DNA of 64,000 nt from the NCBI RefSeq assembly GCF_004340875.1, contig NZ_SLXQ01000002.1, positions 372,001-436,000 on the forward strand, written 5' to 3'. The position numbers and the translations under genes were made by a program. This DNA comes from Tamaricihabitans halophyticus (GTDB taxonomy: Bacteria > Actinomycetota > Actinomycetes > Mycobacteriales > Pseudonocardiaceae). A model generated the notes under the pieces. It was not told the DNA's origin, made no database searches, and saw only the letters and a program-made list of their open reading frames with translations. Positions 17,693 through 26,987 of the stretch are shown here, piece by piece; the first letter of the stretch is position 1; every line of letters starts with the position of its first letter.

Positions 17693-17731
17693 GACGGTGG
17701 CCGGGTGGAACGTGTCCAGCCGGCCACCGTC
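17693..17731 (-). terminator. gluB-gluC intercistronic hairpin
   Basis: A perfect 12-bp stem (GACGGTGGCCGG at 17693-17704 with its complement at 17720-17731, 15-nt loop) begins 9 bp downstream of the gluB stop. There is no U-tract. In ABC importers such hairpins often protect the binding-protein mRNA and reduce read-through to the permeases; that explanation fits but is inferred. Confidence 0.7.
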
Positions 17732-17740
17732 CCAGGGTGA

Positions 17741-18658
17741 TCAGTACCGATCGATCTTCGGTGTCTCTGCCTTCGCGCCCGACTTGCCCAGGGTGGCGTC
17801 GTAGATCTCCTGCCAGGTCCCCTCCTCGATGGAGGTTTCCAGCTCATCGTTCACGAAATCGCGCAGGGCCTTGTCTTCCTTCGCGAGGCCGATGCCGTAG
17901 GGCTCCTCGGAGAAGGTGTCCCCAACGAGCTTCATCTCCTCGGGGTCCTCGGCGGCGTAGCCGGCCAGGATCGCGTCATCGGTGGTAACCGCGTCCACCT
18001 CGTTGCCAAGCAGCTTGTCCACGCACTGCGAGTAGCCCTGGAACTCGACGATGTTGGAGTTCTCGGTCAGCTTCTGCTCGCGCACGTTCTGGATCGGGGT
18101 GGAGCCGGTCGCCGAGCAGACCTTCTTGCCCTTGAGCGTGTCCTTGCCCTTGATCTCTTCCTCGTCGCTGCGGACGAGTAGCCCCTGGCCGGCCTCGAAG
18201 TACGGACCAGCGAAGCCGACCTGTTGCTTGCGCTCATCGCTCATCGTGTAGGTGCCGACGTAGAAATCCACGTCACCGTTGATGATCGCCTGTTCCCGTG
18301 CCTCGGAAGGAACCGGCTTGTACTCGATCTGATTGGCCTTGTAACCCATCGCTGCGGCGACCATCCGGCCGATCTCGATGTCAAAGCCCGAGTACTCGTT
18401 GGTCCTCGGGTCCTTGTAACCGAGTCCCGGCTGGTCGTCTTTGACGCCCATCACGAGCTTGTTGTCGCCACGGGACTGCATATCCTTGAACGTCGGCGAG
18501 TTGGCGATCTCGACGTTCTGGGCGACCTCGTAGGTCGGCAGCGCCGCCTCGTCGGGTGCTGAGCCGCCGCCCCCTTCCGGGGCGTCGCCTTCCTTGCCGC
18601 ATGCCGACAACACGAGACCGCCGACGAGCAGCCCGACTGCCAGGGACCGAACCTTCAT
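17741..18658 (-). CDS. gluB: Glutamate-binding lipoprotein GluB
   Basis: A 305-residue solute-binding protein (SBP_bac_3). The signal peptide ends in the lipobox LSAC at about residue 20, so it is lipid-anchored outside the membrane. The mature protein carries the family landmarks GVKDDQPGLGYKDPRTNEYSGFDIEIG, VDFYVGTYTMSDERKQQVGFAGPYFEAGQGLLV and VDAVTTDDAILAGY. It binds glutamate or a related acidic amino acid for GluACD. Hairpins lie on both sides of the gene in the operon. Confidence 0.94.
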   Translation of the reverse strand: MKVRSLAVGLLVGGLVLSACGKEGDAPEGGGGSAPDEAALPTYEVAQNVEIANSPTFKDMQSRGDNKLVMGVKDDQPGLGYKDPRTNEYSGFDIEIGRMVAAAMGYKANQIEYKPVPSEAREQAIINGDVDFYVGTYTMSDERKQQVGFAGPYFEAGQGLLVRSDEEEIKGKDTLKGKKVCSATGSTPIQNVREQKLTENSNIVEFQGYSQCVDKLLGNEVDAVTTDDAILAGYAAEDPEEMKLVGDTFSEEPYGIGLAKEDKALRDFVNDELETSIEEGTWQEIYDATLGKSGAKAETPKIDRY

Positions 18659-18685
18659 CGTGCTCTTCTCCTGCTCTTTGATCGG

Positions 18686-18704
18686 ACGGCGCGGTTGGCG
18701 CCGT
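18686..18704 (-). terminator. gluA-gluB intercistronic hairpin
   Basis: A 7-bp perfect stem (ACGGCGC with GCGCCGT, 5-nt loop) lies in the 69-bp gap between gluA and gluB. It could stabilise the 5' end of a processed gluB message. Confidence 0.45.
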
Positions 18705-18727
18705 AACCGGAACTCAGTGGGCCGAAC

Positions 18728-19492
18728 TCAATGGGTCAGGATCTTGCCCAGGAAGTCCTTTGCCCGGTCGGACTTCGGCGCCGTGAAGAACTCGTTCGGG
18801 GTCGAGTCCTCCACGATCTCCCCGTCAGCCATGAACACCACTCGGTGCGCGGCCCTGCGGGCGAAGCCCATCTCGTGGGTTACCACGAGCATCGTCATAC
18901 CGTCCTTGGCCAGCCCGGCCATCGTGTCCAGCACTTCCTGGACCATTTCCGGGTCGAGCGCCGAGGTCGGCTCGTCGAACAGCATCACCTTCGGCTGCAT
19001 CGCAAGCGCGCGGGCGATGGCGGCACGCTGCTGTTGACCGCCGGACAGTTGCGCGGGGTACTTCTCCGCCTGGTTGGCGATCCCCACTCGGTCGAGCAGC
19101 GCCATCGCGGCCTTCTTGGCCTCGGCCGCCGACTGCTTACGCACCTTGACCGGCGCGAGCGTGACGTTATCCACGATGGTCTTATGCGAGAACAGATTGA
19201 ACTGCTGGAACACCATGCCGACATCGGCGCGGAGACCGGCAAGCGCCTTGCCCTCGGCTGGCAGCGGCTTGCCATCCACCTCGATGGTGCCCGAATTGAT
19301 CGGCTCGAGCCGGTTGATCGCCCGGCACAGGGTCGATTTACCTGACCCCGATGGGCCGAGCACCACGACTACCTGCCCGCTGGGAACCTCGATGTTGATA
19401 TCGCGCAGCACGTGCAGCTGCCCAAAGTACTTGTCGACGCCGGCCATGCGAATCATCGGCGGCGTAGGCAGCGAGCCCTCTGCTGCGGTCAT
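18728..19492 (-). CDS. gluA: Glutamate ABC transporter ATPase GluA
   Basis: A 254-residue ABC ATPase energising glutamate uptake. Walker A is [14 protein letters not shown] (about residue 50), the Q-loop is MVFQQFNLF, the signature is [15 protein letters not shown], Walker B is [14 protein letters not shown] and the switch His is in VVTHEMGFA. It is the first gene of gluA-B-C-D, preceded by GGAGGG. An alternative start at the Met of [12 protein letters not shown] would remove 12 residues. Confidence 0.95.
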   Translation of the reverse strand: MTAAEGSLPTPPMIRMAGVDKYFGQLHVLRDINIEVPSGQVVVVLGPSGSGKSTLCRAINRLEPINSGTIEVDGKPLPAEGKALAGLRADVGMVFQQFNLFSHKTIVDNVTLAPVKVRKQSAAEAKKAAMALLDRVGIANQAEKYPAQLSGGQQQRAAIARALAMQPKVMLFDEPTSALDPEMVQEVLDTMAGLAKDGMTMLVVTHEMGFARRAAHRVVFMADGEIVEDSTPNEFFTAPKSDRAKDFLGKILTH

Positions 19493-19604
19493 CGGCCCTC
19501 CAGGACGGCTGTGTCAGTCTGCGTTCTGATCGTTGTACGGATGGTGCGCGTTAGCCAAGCCCCGTAACCATGCTGTTTCCCAGGCGGATCTAACACGATG
19601 CGTC

Positions 19605-19641
19605 CTAGGTTGGGGTCGGAATTCACCGAATGACAACCTAG
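19605..19641. promoter_or_regulatory. Long imperfect inverted repeat between gluA and miaB
   Basis: An outer 8-bp stem (CTAGGTTG / CAACCTAG) encloses an inner 4-bp stem (TCGG / CCGA) with a 6-nt loop, separated by an asymmetric internal bulge. It lies in the 296-bp gap between the divergent gluA and miaB. A second inverted repeat, CTACCC-TG-GGGTAG, is at 19746-19759, 29 bp before the miaB start. Either could be a protein site or an RNA structure. Nothing else in the gap looks like a gene. Confidence 0.45.
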
Positions 19642-19788
19642 CGGCACCGACTTGTTACTCCAAACGGGTGGGGCAGGTGGCTCGTCACTGTAGTCATGGC
19701 CGGGAGCCAAAGCACGCCGGGTACCAACCGGTCGAGTACCGGGTTCTACCCTGGGGTAGCGAACACGAAATGCCTGTCAGGAGCTCGA

Positions 19789-21267
19789 GTGACGCGCAGT
19801 TACCAGATCCGTACCTTCGGTTGCCAGATGAACGTGCACGACTCGGAACGGCTGGCCGGACTACTTGAGGACGCCGGTTATGCGCCGGCGTCCGAGGGTG
19901 CCGCGGCCGATGTCGTCGTGTTCAACACCTGCGCGGTTCGAGAGAACGCGGACAACAAGCTGTACGGCAACCTTGGCCACCTGCGGCCGAGCAAGGACGC
20001 CAATCCGGATATGCAGATCGCGGTCGGCGGCTGCCTTGCGCAGAAGGACCGTGGCGAGATCGTCAAGCGCGCGCCCTGGGTGGATGTGGTGTTCGGTACG
20101 CACAACATCGGTTCGCTTCCCACGCTGCTCGAGCGGGCCCGGCACAATGCCGAGGCCGAGGTCGAGATCCTGGAGTCGCTGGAGACATTCCCCTCGACGT
20201 TGCCAGCCAGGCGCGATTCGGCCTACTCGGGTTGGGTGTCGATCTCCGTCGGCTGCAACAACACCTGCACCTTCTGCATCGTTCCCTCGCTGCGCGGTAA
20301 GGAACGTGACCGGCGCCCAGGCGAAGTGCTCGCCGAGGTGGAGGCGCTGGTCACAGAAGGAGTCCTTGAGGTAACCCTACTGGGGCAGAACGTCAATTCT
20401 TATGGTGTGGAGTTCGGCGACCGGCTGGCCTTCTCCAAGTTGCTGCGGGCATGCGGCGAGGTCGACGGCCTCGAGCGGGTGCGCTTCACCTCGCCGCACC
20501 CGAAGGACTTCACCGATGACGTGATCGCCGCGATGGCCGAAACACCGAACGTATGCCCGCAGCTGCACATGCCGCTGCAGTCCGGTTCGGACCGGGTCCT
20601 CAAGGCGATGCGGCGTTCCTACCGCTCGCGGCGGTATCTGGAGATACTGGACAAGGTTCGCGAATCGCTACCGGATGCCGCGATCACCACCGATATCATC
20701 GTCGGCTTTCCCGGTGAGACCGAAGCGGATTTTCAGGACACCCTGGACGTGGTCCGCGCGGCGCGGTTTTCCAGCGCGTTCACCTTCCAGTACTCCAAGC
20801 GTCCGGGTACGCCGGCAGCCGAGCTGCCGGACCAGCTGCCGAAGGAGGTCGTCCAGGAGCGGTTCGAGCGGCTGATCGAGGTGCAGAACGAGGTGTCCTG
20901 GGCGGAGAACAAGAAACAGGTTGGCCGGGAGGTGGAGATCCTCGTCGCCGCGGGTGAAGGGCGGAAGGACCAGCGAAGCAACCGGATGAGCGGGCGGGCA
21001 CGGGATGGCCGGCTGGTCCATTTCAACCCCGAGGGTGCCGCCGTGGACCGCGCCGTTCGGCCCGGGGACGTGGTGCATGCCGTGATCAGCTACGCCGCAC
21101 CGCACCACCTCGTCGCGGATGGTGAGTTGCGGGCACATCGACGTACCCGCGCGGGTGATCACACCGAGGACGGTGTTCGACCGAAGACCGCTGGGGTGAG
21201 CCTGGGCCTGCCGGCCTTTGGAGTACCCGATGCGCAACCTGTCGTTGCGGAAGGATGTGGCGTGTGA
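19789..21267 (+). CDS. miaB: tRNA-2-methylthio-N6-dimethylallyladenosine synthase MiaB
   Basis: A 492-residue radical-SAM methylthiotransferase that converts i6A37 to ms2i6A37 in tRNA. The N-terminal UPF0004 domain has the auxiliary cluster cysteines ([30 protein letters not shown]). The radical SAM motif [11 protein letters not shown] lies near residue 160. A C-terminal TRAM domain ends in [23 protein letters not shown], followed by a poorly conserved tail of about 45 residues. GTG 19789 is chosen because AGGAG stands 6 bases upstream and the conserved [13 protein letters not shown] begins there. miaA, which makes its substrate, is 2 kb downstream. Confidence 0.96.
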   Translation: MTRSYQIRTFGCQMNVHDSERLAGLLEDAGYAPASEGAAADVVVFNTCAVRENADNKLYGNLGHLRPSKDANPDMQIAVGGCLAQKDRGEIVKRAPWVDVVFGTHNIGSLPTLLERARHNAEAEVEILESLETFPSTLPARRDSAYSGWVSISVGCNNTCTFCIVPSLRGKERDRRPGEVLAEVEALVTEGVLEVTLLGQNVNSYGVEFGDRLAFSKLLRACGEVDGLERVRFTSPHPKDFTDDVIAAMAETPNVCPQLHMPLQSGSDRVLKAMRRSYRSRRYLEILDKVRESLPDAAITTDIIVGFPGETEADFQDTLDVVRAARFSSAFTFQYSKRPGTPAAELPDQLPKEVVQERFERLIEVQNEVSWAENKKQVGREVEILVAAGEGRKDQRSNRMSGRARDGRLVHFNPEGAAVDRAVRPGDVVHAVISYAAPHHLVADGELRAHRRTRAGDHTEDGVRPKTAGVSLGLPAFGVPDAQPVVAEGCGV

Positions 21268-21758
21268 TGAGCGAGGAGTCGGCGAACCGGTCGGGCGTTG
21301 ACCTGGCCGAGATGGACGAGCTACGCGAGGAGGTGGACTCCGCCGAACGGCGCGCCGTTCGGACCGTCGAGTTCGGCAACCGCGCGATGGTGATCGCTGG
21401 TGCGGTGTTCGTTCTGCTCATCGGGATCGTGTTGCCCTGGATGGATGGCCAGACCGGCTGGCAGGTTCTGCTCAATGGCGAGGAAGCCATCCCTCGGCTG
21501 TTCGCCGGCACGGCGATCGGCATCGGCGTGCTCGGCTCAATAGCCACCCTGATCACCCGGCGGTGGGCGCTGTGCTGGGTCTGTGCGATCGGCGGTTGGT
21601 TTGCCTCGGTCGATGGGCTGCTCGCGATCTGGTCGCAGCAGTCCATGGTCGGCAGGGACGTCGCCGCCACCGGGCCGGAGTTCGGCATGATCATTTCGGC
21701 GGTCGCGATGGTCGTACTTGCCGTGCAGTGGTTCCGGATGGCCTGGTCGCGTCCCTGA
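21267..21758 (+). CDS. Four-helix membrane protein of the miaB operon
   Basis: A 163-residue protein whose ATG shares a base with the miaB stop codon (TGATG), so translation is coupled. A charged N-terminal segment (LAEMDELREEVDSAERRAV) may be a short coiled coil, followed by four hydrophobic helices (about residues 40-60, 73-93, 100-120 and 138-156). In mycobacteria a membrane protein of similar size (Rv2732c) holds the same position. Function unknown. The link to tRNA modification is positional only. Confidence 0.82.
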   Translation: MSEESANRSGVDLAEMDELREEVDSAERRAVRTVEFGNRAMVIAGAVFVLLIGIVLPWMDGQTGWQVLLNGEEAIPRLFAGTAIGIGVLGSIATLITRRWALCWVCAIGGWFASVDGLLAIWSQQSMVGRDVAATGPEFGMIISAVAMVVLAVQWFRMAWSRP

Positions 21759-21799
21759 TCGCGGGCCGTGGCCAGGCGTGCGGCCGGGTAGCCGCGGGC

Positions 21800-23134
21800 T
21801 CAGCGGTTGGCGACCGCGTTCTCCGCGGCCTCCAACCACTCGCGCCACTGCGCCGCCTGAGCTTCCGCCTGCTCGGCACGTTTGCGATCACCCGCGGCGC
21901 GGGCCTTCTCCGCCTGAGACTCGAACTGCTCGACGCGCTCCCGGAACTGCGCCGCGCGCGCCTGCGCCTCCGGATCGGTCCGCCGCCACTGCGCGTTGGC
22001 CGCCGAGCGGACCTTGTCCTCAACCGCCTTGAGCCGGCCCTCGAGTTCCCTGATCCGTTCCTTCGGAACCTTCCCGATACCGTCCCAGCGCTCCTGGATC
22101 CGGTGTAGCTGGGCTTTCGCCGCTTCGATATCGGCGGCGGGATCGATCTTGTCCGCCTCCGCGAGCAGTTCCTCCTTCAGCTTGGCGTTGTCCGCGAACT
22201 CCGCGTCACGCTCACTGAAAACGTCCGAACGCCGTTTGAAGAAGGAATCCTGCGCGGCGCGGAACCGTTGCCACAGCGCCTCGTCGGTATCCTTCGGGGC
22301 GCGGCCAGCCGCCTTCCAGTCGGCCATGAGCTGCTTGTACCTGGTTGCCGTGGCACCCCAGTCGGTGGAGTCGACGAGCCCTTCGGCCTCGGCGAGAAGC
22401 TCCTCCTTGCGTTGTTTGGCCACCGCCCGCTGCTTGTCCAGTTCGGCGAAATGCGAGCCACGCCGACGGTTGAACGACTCCCGCGCCTTGGAGAAGCGCT
22501 TCCACAACGCGTCGTCGGTTTTCCGGTCCACCCCGCGGACGGTCTTCCACTCGTCCAGGATGGCGCGTAGCCGATCCCCCGCGGTCTTCCACTGGGTGGA
22601 TTCGGCCGCGAGCTGTTCCGCCTCGGCGACCAGGGCCTCTTTGTGCCGCACGGCCTGCGACCGTTCCACCTCTTTTGCCTTCTTGGCCTCGTCCATCGAC
22701 CGCTCGGCATGGGCGATCACATGTTCGATTCGCGCGGACAGCGCGGCGAGGTCGCCGACGACGGCGGCATCGGCAAGTCCGTCCCGCAGGTGTTTCGCGC
22801 TGGTCATCGCCTGTTTTGGATCACCAGCGCCGGAATTCAGCCGCGATTCGAGCAACTCGACCTCGGTGCGCAGGTCGTCGAACCGGCGCGCGAAGTGCAG
22901 CAACCCTTCCGTCGGCGAGCCCGCCTGCCAGGAACCGACGACCCGCTCACCTTCGGGGATCTCGCCATCCGGGGTGTCCATCTTCGGGGTTCGGACGTAG
23001 ACCGTGCCATCGGCATCGACCCGGCCCCACACCTCCGGTGTGGATTCGGCGGACGGCACGGGCGGTGCTTGTGGAACTGCCCGTTTTCCCTCGCCGGATG
23101 GTTCGCTGTGTGGGCGGGTGCCCTTGTCGGTCAT
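21800..23134 (-). CDS. DUF349 domain protein
   Basis: A 444-residue, highly charged, mostly helical protein. ATG 23134 has GAGGAGG at good spacing. A short disordered N-terminus leads into a small beta-rich segment (VWGRVDADGTVYVRT), then at least three DUF349 repeats, recognisable by LWKRFSKARESFNRRR, LWQRFRAAQDSFFKRR and RELEGRLKAVEDKVR, and a final coiled coil rich in Ala, Glu, Arg and Gln. DUF349 proteins have no agreed function. It is convergent with the miaB operon and divergent from miaA. Confidence 0.85.
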   Translation of the reverse strand: MTDKGTRPHSEPSGEGKRAVPQAPPVPSAESTPEVWGRVDADGTVYVRTPKMDTPDGEIPEGERVVGSWQAGSPTEGLLHFARRFDDLRTEVELLESRLNSGAGDPKQAMTSAKHLRDGLADAAVVGDLAALSARIEHVIAHAERSMDEAKKAKEVERSQAVRHKEALVAEAEQLAAESTQWKTAGDRLRAILDEWKTVRGVDRKTDDALWKRFSKARESFNRRRGSHFAELDKQRAVAKQRKEELLAEAEGLVDSTDWGATATRYKQLMADWKAAGRAPKDTDEALWQRFRAAQDSFFKRRSDVFSERDAEFADNAKLKEELLAEADKIDPAADIEAAKAQLHRIQERWDGIGKVPKERIRELEGRLKAVEDKVRSAANAQWRRTDPEAQARAAQFRERVEQFESQAEKARAAGDRKRAEQAEAQAAQWREWLEAAENAVANR

Positions 23135-23242
23135 CGCCGGTTCCTCCTCGCATGGTGCTCCGCCTCGCGGATACCTGCGCGCATTCAAACAGTTCAGGGC
23201 GCTCGATGGGTAGCCCACTGTAAGCCGGTAACCTCACCGGGC

Positions 23243-24172
23243 GTGAGCACGCCCGCCGGTGTCCGTCCGATCGCGATTGTCGGCCCCACCGCGACCGGCA
23301 AATCCGAACTCGCCATCTCGGTCGCCGAGACCATCGGCGGTGAGGTGATCAACGCCGACGCGATGCAGTTGTATCGCGGGATGAACATCGGCACGGCGAA
23401 GGTGACCACCGCCGAGCAGCGCGGCATACCGCACCATTTGTTGGACGTGCTCGAGGTTACCGAATCGGCGACGGTGGCCGCATACCAGCGGGACGCGCGA
23501 GCGGTTATCACCCGGCTGCGGACCGCCGGGGTCGTTCCGGTGCTGGTGGGCGGCTCGGGTCTCTATGTCCAGGCCGTACTCGATGAGCTGCGGTTTCCAG
23601 GTACCGATCCGGTGGTCCGGGCCCGGTTGGACGCCGAGGCCGCCGAGCTGGGACCGGCCGTACTGCACGAGCGGTTGGCCGCGCTCGACCCGGCGGCGGC
23701 GACCGCGATCCTGCCGTCCAACTCGCGGCGGATCGTCCGGGCGCTCGAGGTGATCGAGCTGACCGGTGCGCCGTTCTCCGCGAATCTGCCGAAGCCGGGC
23801 CCTGCCCGCTACGGCACCGTGCTGTTCGGGGTGGACAGGGATCCCGCCGAGCTCGACGCCCGAGTCGATGAGCGGGCTCGGCTGATGTTCGAGACCGGGC
23901 TGGTGGACGAGGTGCGTGCGCTGGTGGACGTCGGCCTGCGCCAGGGGCGTACCGCCGCCCGCGCACTGGGGTACCAGCAGGTGCTCGCCGCGTTGGACGG
24001 CACATACGATATGGCGGAGGCCGAGCGCGAGACCGCGCGGGCAACCCGGCGATTCGTGCGGCGACAGCGGTCCTGGTTCCGCAGGGACAAGCGGATCAGT
24101 TGGCTGCCCGGCGCGGAGCGCGGATTGGCCGAGCGAGTGATTCGGCAGTGGCGGCGCGAGACCGACGATTAG
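23243..24172 (+). CDS. miaA: tRNA dimethylallyltransferase MiaA
   Basis: A 309-residue enzyme that adds dimethylallyl to A37 of tRNAs reading UNN codons. The P-loop is GPTATGKS at residue 13, followed by NADAMQLYRGMNIGTAK with the catalytic Asp, PHHLLDV, VLVGGSGLYVQAVLDEL, SNSRRIVRALEV and the C-terminal ARALGYQQVL and TRRFVRRQRSWFRRD. GTG 23243 begins just ahead of the P-loop. It supplies the substrate for MiaB (19789). dapF follows after 10 bp, as in many actinobacteria. Confidence 0.96.
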   Translation: MSTPAGVRPIAIVGPTATGKSELAISVAETIGGEVINADAMQLYRGMNIGTAKVTTAEQRGIPHHLLDVLEVTESATVAAYQRDARAVITRLRTAGVVPVLVGGSGLYVQAVLDELRFPGTDPVVRARLDAEAAELGPAVLHERLAALDPAAATAILPSNSRRIVRALEVIELTGAPFSANLPKPGPARYGTVLFGVDRDPAELDARVDERARLMFETGLVDEVRALVDVGLRQGRTAARALGYQQVLAALDGTYDMAEAERETARATRRFVRRQRSWFRRDKRISWLPGAERGLAERVIRQWRRETDD

Positions 24173-24182
24173 GCTGGAAGAC

Positions 24183-25046
24183 GTGGGCGGAATCGAGTTC
24201 CTCAAGGGACATGGCACGCAGAACGACTTCGTCGTGCTGCCCGATCCAGAAGGCAAGCTGGAGTTGACCGAGGAACGGGTACGGGCACTGTGTGACCGTC
24301 GGCGGGGGATCGGCGCGGACGGCGTGCTGCGCGTGACCCGCGCCGGTGCGATGCCGACCGAAGCGCCGGATGTGGAATCCATCGTGGACCGCAATATGTG
24401 GTTCATGGACTACCGCAACGCGGATGGGTCGATCGCCGAGATGTGCGGGAACGGCGTGCGGGTGTACGCGCGCTATCTCCGCGAAGCTGGGTTGGTCGAG
24501 GGTAGCGAGTTCGTGCTTGGTACTCGCGCGGGCGCGCGCGGTGTGGTGTTCAATCCGGATGACACGGTGACCGTGGATATGGGCTCGCCGCACCGGAACG
24601 GGCACGCCGCGGTACGGGTGGGGGAAACCGAGTACGACGCGATGAGCGTGAACGTGGGCAACCAGCACGCGGTGTCCATTGTGGAACAGCCGGTGGCGGG
24701 GATCGATCTTTCCGCCGAGCCGGCGTACGAACCCGAGGACTTCCCGGATGGCGCGAACTTCGAATTCGTGAACGTCGTGTCCGAGGACGTGCTGCGGATG
24801 CGGGTCTACGAACGCGGCGTGGGCGAGACGCGGTCCTGCGGTACCGGCACGGTGGCCGCGGCGAAGGTCTACATAGCCCGCAAGGAGAACAGCAACGGGG
24901 TGGGTACGGCCGATGTGCTCGTGCCTGGTGGCCGGGTATCCGTGCGAATCATGATCGGAGCCAGCACGCTGACCGGACCAGCCGAACTCGTGGCGCGTGG
25001 TGAGCTGGACGAGAGCTGGTGGCGCTCGGCCGCCGAACCGGTCTAG
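24183..25046 (+). CDS. dapF: Diaminopimelate epimerase
   Basis: A 287-residue enzyme that interconverts LL- and meso-diaminopimelate for lysine and peptidoglycan synthesis. The two catalytic cysteines are in MCGNGVRVYARYL (about residue 88) and SCGTGTVAAAKV (about 219). Other landmarks are FLKGHGTQNDFVV, RRRGIGADGVL, GNQHAVSIVE and YERGVGETRSCG. It overlaps the convergent MFS gene by 4 bp. Confidence 0.96.
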   Translation: MGGIEFLKGHGTQNDFVVLPDPEGKLELTEERVRALCDRRRGIGADGVLRVTRAGAMPTEAPDVESIVDRNMWFMDYRNADGSIAEMCGNGVRVYARYLREAGLVEGSEFVLGTRAGARGVVFNPDDTVTVDMGSPHRNGHAAVRVGETEYDAMSVNVGNQHAVSIVEQPVAGIDLSAEPAYEPEDFPDGANFEFVNVVSEDVLRMRVYERGVGETRSCGTGTVAAAKVYIARKENSNGVGTADVLVPGGRVSVRIMIGASTLTGPAELVARGELDESWWRSAAEPV

Positions 25047-26320
25047 CGCGGGTCGGGTGTAGACGGCGGCTCCGGCGTGGCGTCGGCCGGTACGTCACGC
25101 ATCCGGCGCAGTGGTGAGCACAGTACCCACAGCACCGACAGGATCGACCCGCCGGTCGAGATCCAGATTGCCGGTCGTACGCCCAGCCATTCGCCAACCA
25201 CACCGCCGAGTAGCGCGCCGATCGGCAGTACGCCCCAGATGACGAACCGCATGGTTGCCGTCATCCGCCCGCGTAACCGGTCCGGGCAGATCATCTGCCG
25301 GTAACTGACCTGCGCGATGTCGTACACGACCACCGCGTAGATCAGCGCGATATAGCCGACGAACGCCAGCGCGACACCGATCTCCGGTTGAGCCAGCGGT
25401 AGCAGCAGCATCAGCGGCTGCACGGTAACCAGGACCAGCCACATCGTGCGGACCTGGCCGAAGGTGCGCATCCACCAGCTCGCCGTGAGCGCACCGAGCA
25501 GCGAACCAAGGCCACCGCTGGCGAGTACCAAACCAACAACGCCAGCGGAAAGACCGAGTTCCTGAACCAGGTAGAGCGCGAGCAGCGCGCCGAGCATCGA
25601 CTCGAAGAGGTTGGCCGTGGCACCGGTCGCGACGAGCGGGCGGATCGTCGGGTGGGTGAAGACGAATCGCAGGCCTTCCACGATCTCGGTGCGCAACCGG
25701 CCCGTGTGCTGACGTTCGGGCACGGTTTCGACGTGCTTGATGCGGAACAGGAACAGTACCGAGGCGAAATAGCCGACGCAGGTGCTCAGCACGGCGTTCG
25801 CGGCGCCGGCGAACTGGATCAGCCAGCCACCCATCGCGGGGGCACTCATCTCGGAGATCGAGCGGGTGGATTCGAGTTTCGCGAAGCCGTCCGGCAGCTG
25901 CTGGCGGTGGATCAGGTTGGCCAGGTACGGCTGGGCGGCGATATCGAAGAACACCGTACCCGCGCCGACCAGCAGCGCGACGATCAGCAACTGGGTCATG
26001 CTGAGCGCATCGAACCAGGCGGCCACCGGGACGCTCAGCAGCAGCAGCCCTCGGCTGAGATCAGCGATGATCATGACGGGCCGCCGGCGCAGCCGATCCA
26101 GCCAGGCGCCGACCGGCAAGCCGATCAGCAGGAACGCGAACGTGCTCGCCGCGTTCAGCAGGCCCAGTTCGAACGCGCTGGCACCGAGCGAGCCGATCGC
26201 CAGCAGCGGCAGCACGGCCTGCACCGTGTAGGTGCCGAACTGGCTTGCCGTATCGCCGGCCCAGAACCGTAGGAACCCGGCATGGCGGGTCAGCGCTACC
26301 GGCGCTGGCGATTCGGACAT
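25043..26320 (-). CDS. MFS transporter
   Basis: A 425-residue major facilitator with about 12 hydrophobic helices. The motif GLPVGAWLDRLRRRPVMIIADLSRG after helix 2 is the usual motif A loop, and helix-rich halves repeat around residue 220. The style (short N-terminus, FWAGDTASQFGTYTVQAVLPLLA) matches the enterobactin/macrolide-exporter-like MFS group. It is divergent from a winged-helix regulator and shares a 108-bp promoter region with it. Substrate unknown; drug or metabolite export is likely. Confidence 0.88.
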   Translation of the reverse strand: MSESPAPVALTRHAGFLRFWAGDTASQFGTYTVQAVLPLLAIGSLGASAFELGLLNAASTFAFLLIGLPVGAWLDRLRRRPVMIIADLSRGLLLLSVPVAAWFDALSMTQLLIVALLVGAGTVFFDIAAQPYLANLIHRQQLPDGFAKLESTRSISEMSAPAMGGWLIQFAGAANAVLSTCVGYFASVLFLFRIKHVETVPERQHTGRLRTEIVEGLRFVFTHPTIRPLVATGATANLFESMLGALLALYLVQELGLSAGVVGLVLASGGLGSLLGALTASWWMRTFGQVRTMWLVLVTVQPLMLLLPLAQPEIGVALAFVGYIALIYAVVVYDIAQVSYRQMICPDRLRGRMTATMRFVIWGVLPIGALLGGVVGEWLGVRPAIWISTGGSILSVLWVLCSPLRRMRDVPADATPEPPSTPDPR

Positions 26321-26332
26321 ATGTGCAGCATC

Positions 26333-26343
26333 CCGTATTACGG
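26333..26343. promoter_or_regulatory. Palindrome in the MFS/ArsR-like divergent promoter
   Basis: CCGTATTACGG is a perfect 11-bp palindrome (central T) 13 bp upstream of the MFS start codon. On the minus strand it contains TAATAC, a passable -10 hexamer. It is the best candidate operator for the adjacent regulator. Confidence 0.45.
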
Positions 26344-26428
26344 ATGATCACTGCAGCCGAGTATCGATTTTGGGTGAGTTCGAGGTGTGTCGACCGGTCG
26401 TGTTCGGGCGCGGTCGTAGCCTGCATGG

Positions 26429-26944
26429 GTGACTGGACGACGAGCAACGGAGTTGGAAACGAAGGCGCTCGCCTCGGCCGTGCGACTGCGGATTCTTCGG
26501 TTGACCCACCAGCGCGGGTTAACGAACAAGGAGATCGCGGTGCGGCTCGGCAAGGATCCGGCGACCACACTGCACCATATCCGCAAACTGGTCGCGGCCG
26601 GTTTTCTCACGGCACAGCGGGCGCGTAGGGGCGCAAGGGGCGCGCGGGAGATTCCCTACCGGGCGACAATGGCGAGCAGGCACATCGGCGTCGGCACCGA
26701 TGGCACGCCCGCGGAACGCCTCGCCGAGCTTTCCGCGCGGGAGGCGATTCTCGCCGCCTATCTCGGTGAGGTCGCCGATCTCGGCCTGACCGAAGTTGAC
26801 CAGGTACGGCTGGCCCTTTCGCTACGCCGGCAGGACCGGGAGGAATTTCATACCCGGTTGACCGCGTTGGTTGAGGAGTTCCGCGAGCGCGATCCGGACG
26901 GTGACCGGCTCGGGGTTTACGTCGCGCTCTACCCGAGCGGGTAA
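26429..26944 (+). CDS. Winged-helix (ArsR-like) transcriptional regulator
   Basis: A 171-residue DNA-binding protein. Residues 10-75 form a winged helix (LASAVRLRILRLTHQRGLTNKEIAVRLGKDPATTLHHIRKLVAAGFL) of the HTH_20/ArsR type. The remainder is helical (RLAELSAREAILAAYLGEV, VRLALSLRRQDREEFHTRL) and probably a dimerisation domain. No metal-binding Cys is present, so metal sensing is unlikely. Divergence from an MFS exporter suggests it controls that gene. Confidence 0.85.
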   Translation: MTGRRATELETKALASAVRLRILRLTHQRGLTNKEIAVRLGKDPATTLHHIRKLVAAGFLTAQRARRGARGAREIPYRATMASRHIGVGTDGTPAERLAELSAREAILAAYLGEVADLGLTEVDQVRLALSLRRQDREEFHTRLTALVEEFRERDPDGDRLGVYVALYPSG

Positions 26945-26987
26945 AGCGCTCGGCGTAACCGAGGAAACGTGGGACAATAGGGGCAGG

